Translations under genes and position numbers: made by a program
The notes under the pieces: generated by a model
What the model saw: the letters and a program-made list of their open reading frames with translations, nothing else
The model's database searches: none
What the model was told of the DNA's origin: nothing
Part shown: positions 1 to 11,318 of the stretch, in pieces
How the letters are laid out: every line of letters begins with the position of its first letter
How positions within the stretch are numbered: the first letter of the stretch is position 1
Origin: Luzula sylvatica
Lineage: Eukaryota > Streptophyta > Magnoliopsida > Poales > Juncaceae
Length of the DNA: 64,000 nt
Direction of reading: 5' to 3'
Assembly (NCBI GenBank): GCA_946800325.1
Contig: OX326956.1
Coordinates: 50,391,052 to 50,455,051 of the forward strand

Positions 1-292
1 AGGATTTTATCCCACAGGGTTTTTCCTGACAAAGTTTTTAATGAGGTAGATTCTGATGCATATGAAATATGGACATCCAAGGAGGAGTGTTATGAAATAA
101 TAATATGAATGTCATTATAATTATATTAGGGTAATTACTATAGCATTAATTCCTTGTATTGTAATATTTTTCTTGACCTAACCACACTATCTACTATATA
201 AAGAGGAGAGTGGTCATTTGTATTGGGTGATTCATTTGAATAGAAAATTTCTCTCTCCTCTCTTTTCTTGTTGTTTGTATTTATTTACAACA
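1..292 (+). mobile_element. 3' end of a Copia-like LTR retrotransposon with its 3' LTR
   Basis: The window opens inside an element. Positions 1-76 carry the sequence type that precedes the 3' LTR in many plant Copia elements (a TTTTATCCCACAGGGTTTTTCC-like stretch). A purine-rich tract CCAAGGAGGAG at 77-87 fits a polypurine tract. It is followed at once by TGTTATGA (88), and a matching ACAACA end falls at 292. The LTR is therefore about 205 bp, with TG...CA termini and a TATATAAAGAGG promoter-like motif near 195. The internal coding part and 5' LTR lie outside the window, so no target site duplication can be checked. Copia assignment is by resemblance. Confidence 0.6.
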
Positions 293-293
293 G

Positions 294-590
294 TTGGACA
301 TATTTAGCTTGTGGTATTATTGATTTATCAATGTATCATACAAATAACATGTTAATTACATATGTCATTTATTTTGTTGGACATATTTAGCTTGTGGTAT
401 TATTGATTTTATCAATATATATCATATGTAGGATTTATCAATGTAAATCATATGTAGTGAATATTTAATACAAATATAATATTGTATACACTAAATAACA
501 TGTTAATTACAAATGTATAAATAACACGTTAAATAGAAATCTCATTTGTTTTGTTGGGCATATTTAGCTTGTGATATTATTGATACTTGG
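294..590. repeat. Imperfect direct repeats starting TTGGACATATTTAGCTTGTG
   Basis: Three copies of a segment starting TTGGACATATTTAGCTTGTG begin at about 294, 377 and 554. The middle copy is longer because of internal duplications of ATCATATGTAG-type sequence. The array sits directly against the LTR end and just before a Helitron-like terminus. No coding potential is seen. Confidence 0.6.
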
Positions 591-1000
591 AGAATACTCG
601 CGCATAGCGCGAGAGAAAATTAATTATGTTTTTCATTGTAATATAATATATATTTATATGATAATATTGGTAATATCATCTGATAATAAATTTATTTAAA
701 CTAATTTATCTATGATTACGTATATGATACAATAAGTAAAAAATCTCATTTTTTTTTTAATAAAATAATAACACTTATATTAGTGTCATTGTATAATATA
801 TGAGCTGGTATAACACAATTTTACGAAAAACATAACAAATATTATATCATTGATGTTTACGATATTTCATACAATATCAAATATACAAATCATGAATCAT
901 ATGATATACGTAGTAACACATCATTAATTATATAGCACTAATATTTTTTTATTAATTCGAAATGCAACGAAAATTAAACTTAATAATGAAAGTAATTTAA
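583..1000 (-). mobile_element. Helitron-like terminal segment, copy 1 (degenerate terminus)
   Basis: At 590-615 there is a GC-rich hairpin (ACTCGCGCATAGCGCGAG) in otherwise AT-rich DNA. The following roughly 400 bp match, with substitutions and small indels, the segment 10,310-10,723: shared landmarks are TTAATTAT, GCAATATAA-like, TTTTACGAAAAA, ATATTATATCATTG, CATCATTAATTATATAG and AAATGCAA.GAAAATT. The second copy has the CTAG terminus expected of a Helitron 3' end, whereas here the equivalent is CTTGG. The element is inferred to be non-autonomous and on the minus strand. Its 5' end was not located. Confidence 0.5.
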
Positions 1001-1436
1001 TAAATAATATAAAAAATAAATTCAGCATAAATATAAATATAAATTATTTTATGTCATATGATTTTTTTATAAGATTATATTTTTAAAAATAACAATACTG
1101 TTTTGGTGTTTATAAATTTAAGAAGTTATTTAGATGGATAAACTATTCTTTTTTTAATTTAATATTAAATTTGTTTGATTAAAAACACAAATATAATCAA
1201 CTTAGTATTATATGGATTTCTTATATTTATAATTTTTTAAATTAAATAATAATATTTAAAATTATATTATATAAACATGCATTTTTTACATTGTATTTTC
1301 TGACATAAGATTTTTACAAATTCAAATTATGAAAAACGGTGTGTATGAACTATGCTAATATGGATGTCAAAATAAAGAGAACATTAAACCGAATATATTT
1401 GGTTGATTTTATAAAATTAAATTTCTAAAAATAATA

Positions 1437-1865
1437 CTAATATATGATGTATGTTTTATAATATTACATATTAAGTTATTTGTATTTCAAGTATAAAATT
1501 TCCATCTTCCATTATATTCACATTTTATCATGTAATCTTATGCGAAATGTTAAACAATTGAATAGACTTAGTCTAACATGAACATAGCCAATAATAATAG
1601 TTCACGTCATTATTGTAGGATGATATGATTTTCTAAGAATGATTAAAACATAATGTAAAATAATGGACACTTAAATGGTTACAAAGAAATTGTAATTATA
1701 AAAAAACAATGATTAATCAATGGTCTAAATTTTGCAAGATATCATAGTTCAATGGTTGAAATGAATGTGATGATGTGGCTAATATATGGCGTATGTTTTA
1801 TAATATTATATATTAAGTTATTTCTATTTCATATGTAAACTTTTAATCTTCCATTATATTCACAC
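1437..1865. repeat. Pair of about 90-bp direct repeats
   Basis: Segments near 1437-1530 and 1781-1865 are close copies. Both read roughly ATATATGxxGTATGTTTTATAATATTA then TATTAAGTTATTT and end in a CTTCCATTATATTCACA motif. The second copy ends exactly at the ACTAG of the next Helitron-like terminus. This may mean that the Helitron inserted into, or captured, one repeat. There is no coding content. Confidence 0.5.
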
Positions 1866-2582
1866 TAGTTGTACCCCCGCGCAATTGCGCGGTACATTGT
1901 GGATTTGATGTATAATCGTGTTGAATAGTTTGGTGTTATTGCGTTGTTTGTGCAAAATTGTAATTACCAAAAGAAAGAGGATAATGTGATAAAAAAAATA
2001 TATAACTCTCCTAACGCATTAAAGTTTTCCAATCATTTGTTATCCACAAAACATTTCGAGAAATATATTTGTTTGTTGCATCAACGCATAACATACAAAA
2101 TATAAGCTGGAAACACGACATAGACACATAAATAACAAAAAGGAGATCGGAAAAGAAAAAGAAAAAAAAAACAAGTTCCACAATCATGGATACGTGACAG
2201 AGTCGGTGCTGCTTATGGCAGACTCTTGGCGCAAATCTTGTTGCGCAATCCATTCCTTCTCGGAGAAAGACTTGTCATGATTGCCTAAATCCAGTTCCCC
2301 GAAACAGCATGAATCAAGTTTTGCCTTGGTTGTTATTGTTAGTTCCTTAACAAACTTTTGATCATAGTAATATAACAACTTGGAAGGGATTCGTCCATAG
2401 TCATCACACTCAATGAGAATGCCAAACGTAGAAATGTCAGTTCTCATTTTTTCTCTATTTATGCCAATTACTATTCCAAAACGTGTGCATGTTTCAGCTC
2501 CTTTTTCACCACAATAGTGATGAAATGGTACGCCTGATATGCTCAAAAATACCTGGTATGAAATAAAAAACATTAACCACAT
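1865..2582 (-). mobile_element. Helitron 3' terminus (minus orientation), extent unknown
   Basis: CTAG at 1865-1868 is preceded by A on the plus strand. It is followed on the inside by a perfect GC palindrome CCGCGCAATTGCGCGG (about 1877-1892). Read on the minus strand this is hairpin, about 10 nt, CTAG, T, which is the Helitron 3' end signature (insertion between A and T). The 5' TC end was not found, so the right boundary is arbitrary. The span is drawn to include the adjacent coding fragment at 2184-2582, which may be cargo. Confidence 0.5.
2184..2569 (-). pseudogene. Orphan coding fragment resembling a DUF4283/LINE-ORF1-like domain
   Basis: About 127 codons are open on the minus strand and end in a stop at 2184. 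A good splice acceptor (TTTCATACCAG) lies just upstream, so this looks like a 3' exon rather than a whole gene. The peptide starts VFLSISGVPFHHYCGEKGAE and continues with a run of hydrophobic strands (FGIVIGI, FGILIEC). That pattern resembles the second half of DUF4283-type domains found in plant LINE ORF1 and gag-like proteins, but the match is weak and made by eye. No upstream exon was found before the LINE at 3,008. It lies close behind a Helitron 3' end, so Helitron capture is one explanation and a decayed retroelement another. Confidence 0.35.
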
Positions 2583-3164
2583 TTACCCAAATTGTCCAGA
2601 TTACAAAATGTTTCGAATATTCAAGGTCAAAAGAGGAAAAGTCACTGCAAAATAAAACGCAAAGAACTTAGTTTGAACAAATATCGAAACGATTCTGGAA
2701 TTTTGTTTAGGTTGTGTATCCCTACACCGTATTTTATTTAATGTGCATCACACAACACTACTCAGTATTTCTTTTTGTTTGTGAAATAGATAAGTTTGGC
2801 CGAAAAATAGTAATATGAAATTTCTTCTTTTATGTCTCTAACTCCTAAGCAAGAAAATATATCTTGTAAGAGTATTGGAAATGATCCGCGTAGGAATCAC
2901 ATTTCCATGCTCTAAACCCTACTTTGGAGTGTCTCACCACTAATGTGTCAAGCCAGCATGAAAACATTTCATTATTTCTTTGCATGGAAAGGTCACCAAA
3001 TATTCTTTTTTTTTTTGAATTCGGTCTAGCCGAGATTTGTAATTAATTAAAAAACTGATACAACGGTATTTTAAAGAGAATAAGACCCACATCCGGGTCC
3101 TTTCTTAATTAACGCCTAATCTATTTGCATTTGGTATTCGTAATTTAATGATTATAGGTTGTAG

Positions 3165-6100
3165 CTAGTTTTTGTATTTGCTCCACAGTACATTGTCCGA
3201 GAATGCTTTTTGTGCCGTCGTCTCTGGTGATAGCGTTTTTTGTCGGAAAATTCTTTTATTCCGCTCCTTCCAAATATTCCACGTCAGCGCCGCCCACCCC
3301 GTATCCCATTTCTTCTTGTCTTCGTTGGCTAGTTGGTTTCTTAGAAGAGCCCAATTTTCGAACGGGTCTGGATCCACAGTTGCCGTTGGTATGATCATGT
3401 TGAGCGTTCGAGCATACGACCATACCGCTTTTGTGTACTCGCAAGTTAGCATTAGGTGATCCCTATTTTCTTGTTGGCGTGAGCATAGAGGGCATGTATT
3501 TGGATGCGGCCATCCCTTTTTAATCAAAAGGTCGGCCGTATTGATTCTTTTATGCATTGCTATCCATAAAAAAATTCTTACTTTTAGTGGTGCTTGAATT
3601 TTCCATAGTTTTGCTTGCCATGGATTTCTAACCCCGGGGTCGGATAGTATCTTGTATGCCGATTTGACGGAGAACAAGTTGGAGGCGCTCCACATCCAAA
3701 TGGATCCTTGAGTGTCTTGCGAGCTTATTGTGGAAGCTTTACAGAAGGGTAGGATTTTTTTGAGGTCCCTCACAAAGTAAGATTGCCTAGTCGTAGGGAT
3801 ATTTGCAATCTCCGATGCATTGTTTATTCCATATATTTCTTTTGCGTGTGTGGACCATAAGCTTGTGGGATAGTTATCTAGTTTCCAAAGGAATTTATGC
3901 ATCAATGCCTCGTTCATGATTGTAAGGTTCGCGATTCCTAAACCCCCGTTTCTTTTCGGTAGTGTTGTCGTTTTCCATTTTACTAAGCACTTACCGGCAT
4001 TTGCGGTTTCTTTTCCGTTCCATAGGAAAGCTCTTGTTATTTTATCGATTTCTTTGGTGACCGCTTTTGGAATTTGCATAACTTGCATTAGGTAGGAAGG
4101 AATTGCATTCAACGTGGCCCTAACCAAGACTAAGCGCCCTCCTAGAGATAAGATCCTTCCTTTCCAAGGTACAAGTCTTGTTTGCACCCTTTTAATCATC
4201 GGAAAAAAGATGGAATTTCTTGGTTTGTTTAGAGATAGAGGTATTCCTAAATAGTGAATTGGGAAGTCTTGTTTATTACATTTAAGAATATTGGCTACGC
4301 TCGTAGTTAGTGAGTCCGGCACATGTATCGGTGAGAAGGCGCTTTTGTCCCAATTTATTGATAGGCCGGTAATCTCGTTGAATAGTTGGAGGATTATTGC
4401 AATTATTTTTAGATTTTCCGGGTGCGGTTCGAATACTAGAATGGTATCATCGGCAAATTGCAATAACGTAGTTTGAAGGCTTGTCATTTTGTGTAGAAGA
4501 TGATCTATATTTTTTATCATATCTTGGAGCAAGTCTACGGCTAGATTGAATAGTAAGGGGGATAAGGGATCTCCTTGTCTTAGTCCTCTTTGGTGGAAGA
4601 AGAAAGGTGTTGCGGCTCCATTTATTTTTATTGAGGAGCTAGAGGAAGATAAAAGACTTCTAATCCAATGAATCCATCTTGGAGGGAAATTTTTTTGAGT
4701 CATTTGTGTAATGAGAAATTTCCAAGAGACGTTGTCGAACGCTTTTTTAAAGTCAATCTTTAGTAAGATGGACGGAATTTTCTTTTTGTTGTAGAAATTT
4801 ATTATTTCTCTAGCCGTAGCATACGAATCCACTATGGATATTTTCTTTATAAATGCCGTTTGGTGATTATCTATCATCTCCCCCATATAAGGTTGTAAGC
4901 GGTTTGCAAGTAGTTTGGTTATTATCTTGATGACCGAAGCAATAACACTAATGGGCCGGAAGTCTTGAATCAAGGTTGCACCTTGTTTTTTGGGAATTAA
5001 GGAGATAGTGGCTTGGTTTATACGCCATAGATCTAACCTATGATCAAATAACGCCTTAATGAGTATCATCAAGTCATTTTTTATTGTATCCCAATAGGTG
5101 CGATAGAATTCGGAACTAAGCCCATCGGGACCCACCAATTTTCCGGTTTTGAGTTCTTCTATTGTTTGTTGGACCTCTTGTTCCGTTATTGGGTCTACTA
5201 GGGGTTGTAGCGCTTGAGTGTTAGTGGTCGTACTTGTTCCGTTTGAAGGTGGGTTCCAATTTGTGTTCGCATCATTTGTTGAACCAAGAATTGATTTATA
5301 GTAGGCTAGAAAAGTTTGAATGATTTCTTGTTGCTCGGTTATTGTTGCATCTTCATGGTTGATAAGCGCAATAGTGTTCCTATTTCTTTTGATAGAAGCT
5401 AGTGCATGGAAGTATGAAGAGTTTCTATCTCCTAATTTGAGCCATGTGCATGAGGATTTTTGTTGCCAAGTGCATTCTTCCTCTAGTGCAATTTGATGTG
5501 CCTTTGTTTTTAAATCGTTGAGTAATAGGACTTCTTCGGAATGTAATATTCTATTTTGTTGGATTCCTTGCAATAAATCAATAACCTCCAAGGTATTTAC
5601 TTTTGATTCTTTTTCGGTTTGCTTGCGTATTTTGTCCCACTTTGTTAGGGCCGCCCAAGTTGCATTTGTTGTAAAGAGAAAATTTTTTGCCGGATTAGCA
5701 CTAAGTACATTGTTGCCCCATTTGTCTTGGAATATTATCCTCGCTTCCGTGTTTAGCAACCATGCTCTTTCAAATCTTTTTAATTTTTTGTTTGCGGCAT
5801 TAGAGGGGGTGGAGAAGATTAATTTGAGCGGTGTGTGGTCCGAGGTTATGGACGGTAGAGATGTTAGTACGGGGATTGTGTTTAGCGAGATGAAGTGTTG
5901 TGATTTGAATGCTCTATCTAGTTTCGAGAATGTGGGCATTTCCCTATTATTGGTCCATGTATACTTTCTCCCAATTAGTGAGATTTCGGCTAGGAAGAGG
6001 GAATCAATCATGGAATTAAATGCATTGATATCTCTCGTAAGATGTCCCGTGCCGGTTGTTTCGTTTCGATCCCTTATTAGGTTAAAATCCCCTACAACGA

Positions 6101-6470
6101 TCTATGGAATTGTTGCTTGACGTAAAGAACTTAGCTCGTCCATGAAGTCTTGTTTTAGTGTTTCGTCGTTTGGTCCATAGACATTAGTAAGTAGAAACGT
6201 AAACCCATTTGGTAATGAGAAGGTGTTATTTAAGGTGTAATTTCTAGAATCGGTGGAAATAAGAGTGAAGTCGTTAGACCAAGCCGTCATTATTGGTGGA
6301 CAAACGGATTTCATGTTGAAGAAGTTGGGCATATCCCATTTTGTTTCTTGAAGACAAATAATGTTACAACAAGCGTCTCGTACAACATTTTTAACTAACT
6401 TACAATTGTCCGGATGACCCAATCCCCGAACATTCCAACATAGGATTGATAGATAATTAAACAATAACAT
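3165..6470 (-). pseudogene. LINE ORF2: endonuclease plus reverse transcriptase, split by one nonsense codon
   Basis: The frame runs from 6470 (MLLFNYLSILCWNVRGLG) down to a stop at 3165, about 1,100 codons. A single in-frame TAG at 6104-6102 interrupts it. The endonuclease N-terminus has NVRGLG, CLQETKW and NVYGPN. After the stop the same frame continues with IVVGDFNLIRD, so the break falls where a tryptophan codon (TGG to TAG) is expected. The RT domain follows, with RQGDPLSPLLFNLAVD and the catalytic FADDTILVF. The C-terminus has a zf-RVT module (LWKIQAPLKVRIFLWIA, then CPLCSRQQENRDHLMLTC). The longest uninterrupted piece is 948 codons (6011-3165). Apart from this one codon ORF2 looks intact, so the insertion may be young. 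Confidence 0.9.
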
Positions 6471-6576
6471 AAATAAGATACAAAATATGAGCTTTTTCTA
6501 GCTCCAAAATAGTCCTCTAGGACTGCGGGATTAGGCATAGTATGCCTCCTCATCCTCCTAATCGATTTTTTGGGTG

Positions 6577-9097
6577 TCATCGTCCTCTTCGAAATCGAAC
6601 TTGTGGCCCTTTGCCGGCTCGGCTGCCCCTGAGTTGAAGGCACATATTAGCTTGTGATTTAGTTTCATTTTCTTTAAGATTTAATTTCATAGAGGATGAG
6701 CCGATTAGTATTTTACTTTTTTTTCTTCGCTTTGATTTAATTTTTCCTGGAATTTGTATAGCCTTGCCGTTTTGTTGGTTATTAACCACAGTCATGTTCG
6801 AGAGATTTGGATCAACATGTGTTATCTGATGGTTTTGATTATCTATTTGCAAGGTATTTTCTAAAGACTCCCTCATGGGCAGCCCACATAGAGTTCTCAA
6901 CTCATTAATTTTTTGTAAATCAAGAGGGGTGGGCCTATTTGCTTCCTCGCTTAAGGCTTGGATAGTTTTGTTTTTAAATTTGTTCTTAATTTTTTCATTT
7001 GTATTTTTGGGTACATTTGTGGAGTTGTTAAGGATTTTCGATTTTTTTCCTGTTGCAAAAGATGGGGGTGGACCCTTCTGAATTGCTTTAGCCGATTTTT
7101 TCCTCTTTCTAATATTTTTCCTTATCTTATGCAATGTGATGTTAAGAAGTGAGTGGCCTTTTGCCATATTTTTCATCTTGGGCTTTTTCTTTTTTTATTT
7201 TTTTCCTGTTGGGCTTTGACTTGGTCTTTTGTATGAGAATTTTCATTGAATGAAGAGGAATAATTGTTATTTAGGGGCTCGAGGATACCTGGCAGAGGAA
7301 TAATGTGCGCTTTCCCCTTTGTCTTCTCCAGTCCCCTCGGCATGTCTTCTTCACTAAATGCGAGCCTCTTCCGTACTGCACTTGTTTCCTCGTTCAGCAC
7401 GCCCTCGTCTCCCTCTCTCATCGTCTGATACTGATTGGTAGGTGGTATTGCCACGCTGGACTGACGTACTACCACCGTCATATCTCGTGCGACCGTTTTT
7501 TGTGTCCCTTCTCCTGTGGCGATCATCTGCAGCGCTTGGCAGATCTGAGGAGGGGGGTTTGTACCTGAGAAGATGTATGGGGCTAGGGCATCTTTCTCCC
7601 TTGATGGTGGGGCGAGGCTCCAGAGTGTGAGCAGTGCCGGATTTGGCTGTTGCGGTACTTCCGGCTGCATGATCGTGTCTTCAAAAGCCCTCAATACCGA
7701 GGAGTTCTCGGCATTTTCCTCTGATGGCCTCGTGTTCGGGAAAGATAGGGGGGGGGGGGGGGGGGTTGGATGAGGCTTGATTGTTGGATTGAGCATGTTG
7801 TCCCACTTGCTTCACATTGAATGATTTAATGCAATGGGTGAAGTACGCCGGCGAAGGGGTGGTGTCTCTCGGTATGATTATGTGCGCCGTTTCTCGGATA
7901 ACCTTCGGTATATGAACCCTGCATTCTCTGATAAACCCATCACCATTGACAAAGACAGAAGGCGACACCACATCGAGAATGGAGGTTACGACAATGAGCT
8001 TGATTTTCTCCATGGTTGCTAATCTGTTGAGAGGACCATGATGCAGAATTGTGCCTAAAGTGCAGCAGACTTGGTCTAATTCTGCTTCACAGTATGCAGT
8101 GGGTGGGAGGTCAAAGATCTCTACCTCCATTTTATAGTTGAAGTGCACCACTTCCGCGCCTACGGCCGTCGTCCATGGGTATACAACATATCCCCATTTC
8201 TTGAACTGGTTCCCGTATTGTTGTAGGAATGTGTCTCTATCAGAATGGTAAGGTAGTTTGAGAAGGTTATTGTCCCTACCCCCAATAGACAAGCTCGCAC
8301 CCTCTTGCATCAGAGGCAATCTTGGTGAAGACCGAGTCTACCAGCTTCAAGTTGTGATCCTCTATAAGCCTTGCATCGATGACGATGGCCAATTGAAGGA
8401 CCCTGGGCTCTTGTGCATGCTCATTAGTCGTTCGAATGAAGATGTGTGGAGATGGTGCTAGTTTCGTTGGCAGTTGAACTAGTGGTTTGTTTAGTGGGTT
8501 GAAGAGTTTGCCAGAGATGAAGTGTTCTTCTTTTAGCTGGCATGCCAAGTACAAGTGTCCCGGTTTGCGACAGTAGGAACACGCTCTGGCTTTTCTACAA
8601 TCCACTGTGTCATGTCCATAATCCACACATTTGAGGCAACGACCAAACCATGAGGCATGATTTGGGTCCGGCGGGTATACCGGTGGTATTTCAGTGGGTG
8701 TCTGCCTGAGGGGTGCTTCCGGCGATAGAGGTCTCTTCCTGCTTGCCGATGTCTCTCGTCGCTGATGTTAGAGTATTAGGGGCATGTGCCGGTTCCCTTT
8801 GACACCAGACTCTACATGTTTGCGAATCGTCTTGTTGGGCATGATGAGTTTGAAGTCTTCTATTCATGGTGATTTTGTGTTTTTTGTATTTTCTAGGGTT
8901 TGAGCTATTGTAGTTTGAGTGGGAGGAGGTTTGTCTTGTATTGTAAGGGTTATATAGGCTTGAGGGGGGGGGTTGGTTCTTTGGATTTTGAACCATCCAT
9001 TTCCCTGCTCGACTGGTTTTAGTTTTCCTTTCCTCCAGTGTTGTTGATCTCCATTTTTCTCCCTCCAAAAGCTTCGCTCCATCTTCCTTTCCTCCAA
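6577..9097 (-). pseudogene. LINE ORF1 (gag-like, zinc knuckles), frameshifted
   Basis: ORF1 starts at 9097 (MEERKMERSFWREKNGDQQ). The same frame has a TGA near 8866 and a TAA near 8772 before it reaches two CX2CX4HX4C zinc knuckles (CLKCVDYGHDTVDC and CSYCRKPGHLYLAC, about 8640-8550). The frame changes near 8285 into a region with DUF4283-like strands (MEVEIFDLPPTAYCEAELDQ). It changes again at a G-homopolymer at about 7749-7764, and again near 7173-7176. The last part is lysine-rich (KIRKNIRKRKKSAK, IKSKRRKKSK), as expected for RNA binding. L1 ORF1 proteins bind the element RNA. With at least three frame changes and two stops this copy is not functional. Confidence 0.75.
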
Positions 9098-9194
9098 CTC
9101 TCCCCCAAGAATATTCTTATTTTGAGGTCTCCTTCTATTTCATAATTAATTGTCCCAGTTTCTTGTAAATCTCAATAATATACAGAGAAGAAAA

Positions 9195-9430
9195 ATGTTG
9201 GACATACCCCCGATTCTCCCCCAAAAATCTTGATGGCGTGAATATGATTAACACCTTAAAAATTAACACCTTAATTTATGGTTTGACATCTTAATTGGAT
9301 ATTCAATCATAAATTAAGATAATCAAACCATAAATTAAGATGTTAAAACATATATTTATGTGTTAATTTTTAAAGTGTTAAATCATATCCACGTCATCAA
9401 GGCTCTTGTGAGAGTACTAGAAATGTACAT
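9195..9430. mobile_element. Hairpin MITE (long terminal inverted repeats)
   Basis: The left arm from about 9229 (CTTGATGGCGTGAATATGAT, then TAACACCTTAAAAATTAACAC) is the near-perfect reverse complement of the right arm ending near 9402 (GTGTTAATTTTTAAAGTGTT, then a CATATCCACGTCATCAAG segment). A weaker outer extension reaches about 9195 and 9430. The middle (9270-9345) also self-pairs. No coding capacity is seen. The superfamily cannot be set because the target site duplication is unclear. Confidence 0.6.
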
Positions 9431-10309
9431 TATTACTCGATACAGAAATAAGAATGGAGTTTATGAGATTTTTAATAAGAGGACATATATTGAATTCCTC
9501 AAAAGTGGGATAAAAGTTCTCGATGATGTCAGCAGACTCACTGAATTAATGGTTAATCGGGGTAGAAAATTAATTGTAATTAAATATGAGAGGTACATAC
9601 CAATTAACAAACAGAGAAATTAACAACAACAAAAATTAATTAAGATTATAATAGATACGGACCGATTAACACACCCGTGATGATGTTCTCGATGATGTTT
9701 ATTTTTTTTTGTGGGCAAGAGTATAATTTCCTTTTCAATAATTGGATGGGATTAATTGTAAAGAACCTGAAGAGTCATTCAGTTGTTTGCGACATACTTG
9801 ATAGATTTTGGAGCGCTCATACTTCCTCAATTCCTCTCTTTTACCTCCGTTACTCTCTTGATTATTGATTGTGTCGGTGTGAATTGATATTGGGTATTTA
9901 TCTCAAATTTACTCTCCTGATATGCCACCAAAGCCCGTAAACTGGGATTTTTCATAGCTAAAGCCCGAGAAAGGAACCCATTAAAGAGGTACGTGCTGGG
10001 TTCAAAACGTCGTAATTCGGTCCATATCCGGTATGGGCGTTAGAGCATTGAGAGGACCCCTTCACTCATATGAGACGACTGGGAAGGACGCACCTCTGGA
10101 CAGCTTTGTGTCTCGGTGGTTGAAGACTCATCGTCTTCTTTTTGAGTTTTGGTCTGAGTCCAAAAAATCTGACTTTCCAGTTTCTTGTTGGATTATCATG
10201 TATTCGGTCTGATGTACTCTATTAAACTGTTAAAAAAGATATTATATACTATTACTTTCATGCAAAAAATGATTTTCACAAAACTAATGGTTCTCAAATT
10301 TTTATTTTA
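9430..10309. other. Non-coding spacer, no gene recognised
   Basis: Only short fortuitous frames are present. The part 9900-10150 is richer in GC than its surroundings (AAAGCCCGAGAAAGGAACCC, GTATGGGCGTTAGAGC) and may be a decayed repeat or gene fragment, but I recognise no product. Confidence 0.4.
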
Positions 10310-10728
10310 CTAGGAGAATACTCGCGCTACGCGGCGAGTATGTTAATTATATTTTCTATTGCAATATAAAGTATATATTTGTATAATAGCATTGATAATA
10401 TCATTTCAAAACAAAACTATTGGAACTCATTTATTTATGATTATGTATATTTTTCACAATTATTTTATATTATGATAGATAAAAATCTAATATTTTAATC
10501 AAATAATAATACTTATCTTAGTGTTATTATATAATAATATATGAGGTACAACATAATTCTTAATTTTACGAAAAAATGTAATAAAATATTATATCATTGT
10601 TGTTCAAAATATTTCATACAATACCAAATATAAAAATAATGAATCATACGACATACATAATAATACATCATTAATTATATAGTACTAATAATTATATTGA
10701 TACAAAATGCAATGAAAATTATATATAA
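10310..10728 (-). mobile_element. Helitron-like terminal segment, copy 2
   Basis: CTAG at 10310-10313 (preceded by A) is followed by a GC hairpin CTCGCGCTACGCGGCGAG (about 10321-10338), the Helitron 3' terminus in minus orientation. The next roughly 400 bp are homologous to 583-1000, and the terminus is also homologous, in opposite orientation, to 16,600-16,680. It stops at 10,728, where a second CTAG begins, so only a partial element is seen. Confidence 0.6.
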
Positions 10729-10780
10729 CTAGCATGACGGGCGCGCGAAAAATTCCGCACGTCCTTGTCAACCCGTATTA
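10729..10780 (-). mobile_element. Second CTAG/GC-rich Helitron-like terminus abutting copy 2
   Basis: ACTAG at 10728-10732 is followed by a GC-rich ATGACGGGCGCGCG stretch. It resembles the CTAG-plus-hairpin arrangement of the other termini but with a poorer hairpin, and it differs in sequence. It may mark a nested or end-to-end Helitron insertion. Confidence 0.3.
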
Positions 10781-11270
10781 GTATCCGATGAACTGGAATT
10801 ATTAATTATGTACCCAATGAAGGGGTATAAATATCGTTTGATTGTAAAATCATTGGATACATTCGTGTCATATTCAAGTTTTTCATTGTTTTGCTTTATC
10901 AAGTAACCAAGTATCATAATTATCATTAATTCTCAATAGAAATCATTGATTTTTCTCAACCATAAATTTTTTTGTCACGCGACATTTATTCGACTCACAT
11001 AAAAAAAAATCATAACATGTCTACACAATTGTTGCGTTTTGCAAATAATCACAAATTATTTAACAATTTGACCTTCACACAATCTCGCCACAAATATATA
11101 AATTACTCCGACAATCAATCAAGGAGAGACATGCATGCGAGAATTCTTTTATAAGTAGTGCAACTCCTTCATATCATCACTCTATTAAAATGGCGTCGAT
11201 ATTAAATCTTAGATATTTGGATTTTTTTTAAAAGGTAACTAACCTTCGTGTAATAATAATAATAATAATA

Positions 11271-11318
<48 letters not shown>

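Larger units (their letters stand above)
3008..9109 (-). mobile_element. Near full-length L1-type LINE retrotransposon
   Basis: This element of about 6.1 kb is on the minus strand. Its 3' poly(A) appears as a T-run at 3006-3016. The nine bases AATATTCTT occur at 2999-3007 and again at 9110-9118 and are a likely target site duplication, although the left copy runs into the poly(T), so its exact edge is ambiguous. The order from the 5' end is ORF1 (from 9097; zinc knuckles, then a DUF4283-like and basic region), then ORF2 (6470-3165; AP endonuclease, reverse transcriptase, zf-RVT). No RNase H follows the RT, unlike the LINE at 23,090. The element is inactive as read: ORF1 has stops and frameshifts, and ORF2 has one stop codon. 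Confidence 0.85.

Noticed and set aside
5518..6120. 200-codon plus-strand frame opposite the LINE endonuclease
   Set aside because: It lies fully antisense to a recognisable ORF2 and shows no domain.
8276..9068. Independent zinc-knuckle gene
   Set aside because: It lies inside the LINE boundaries in ORF1 position and is in frame with the ORF1 start at 9097.
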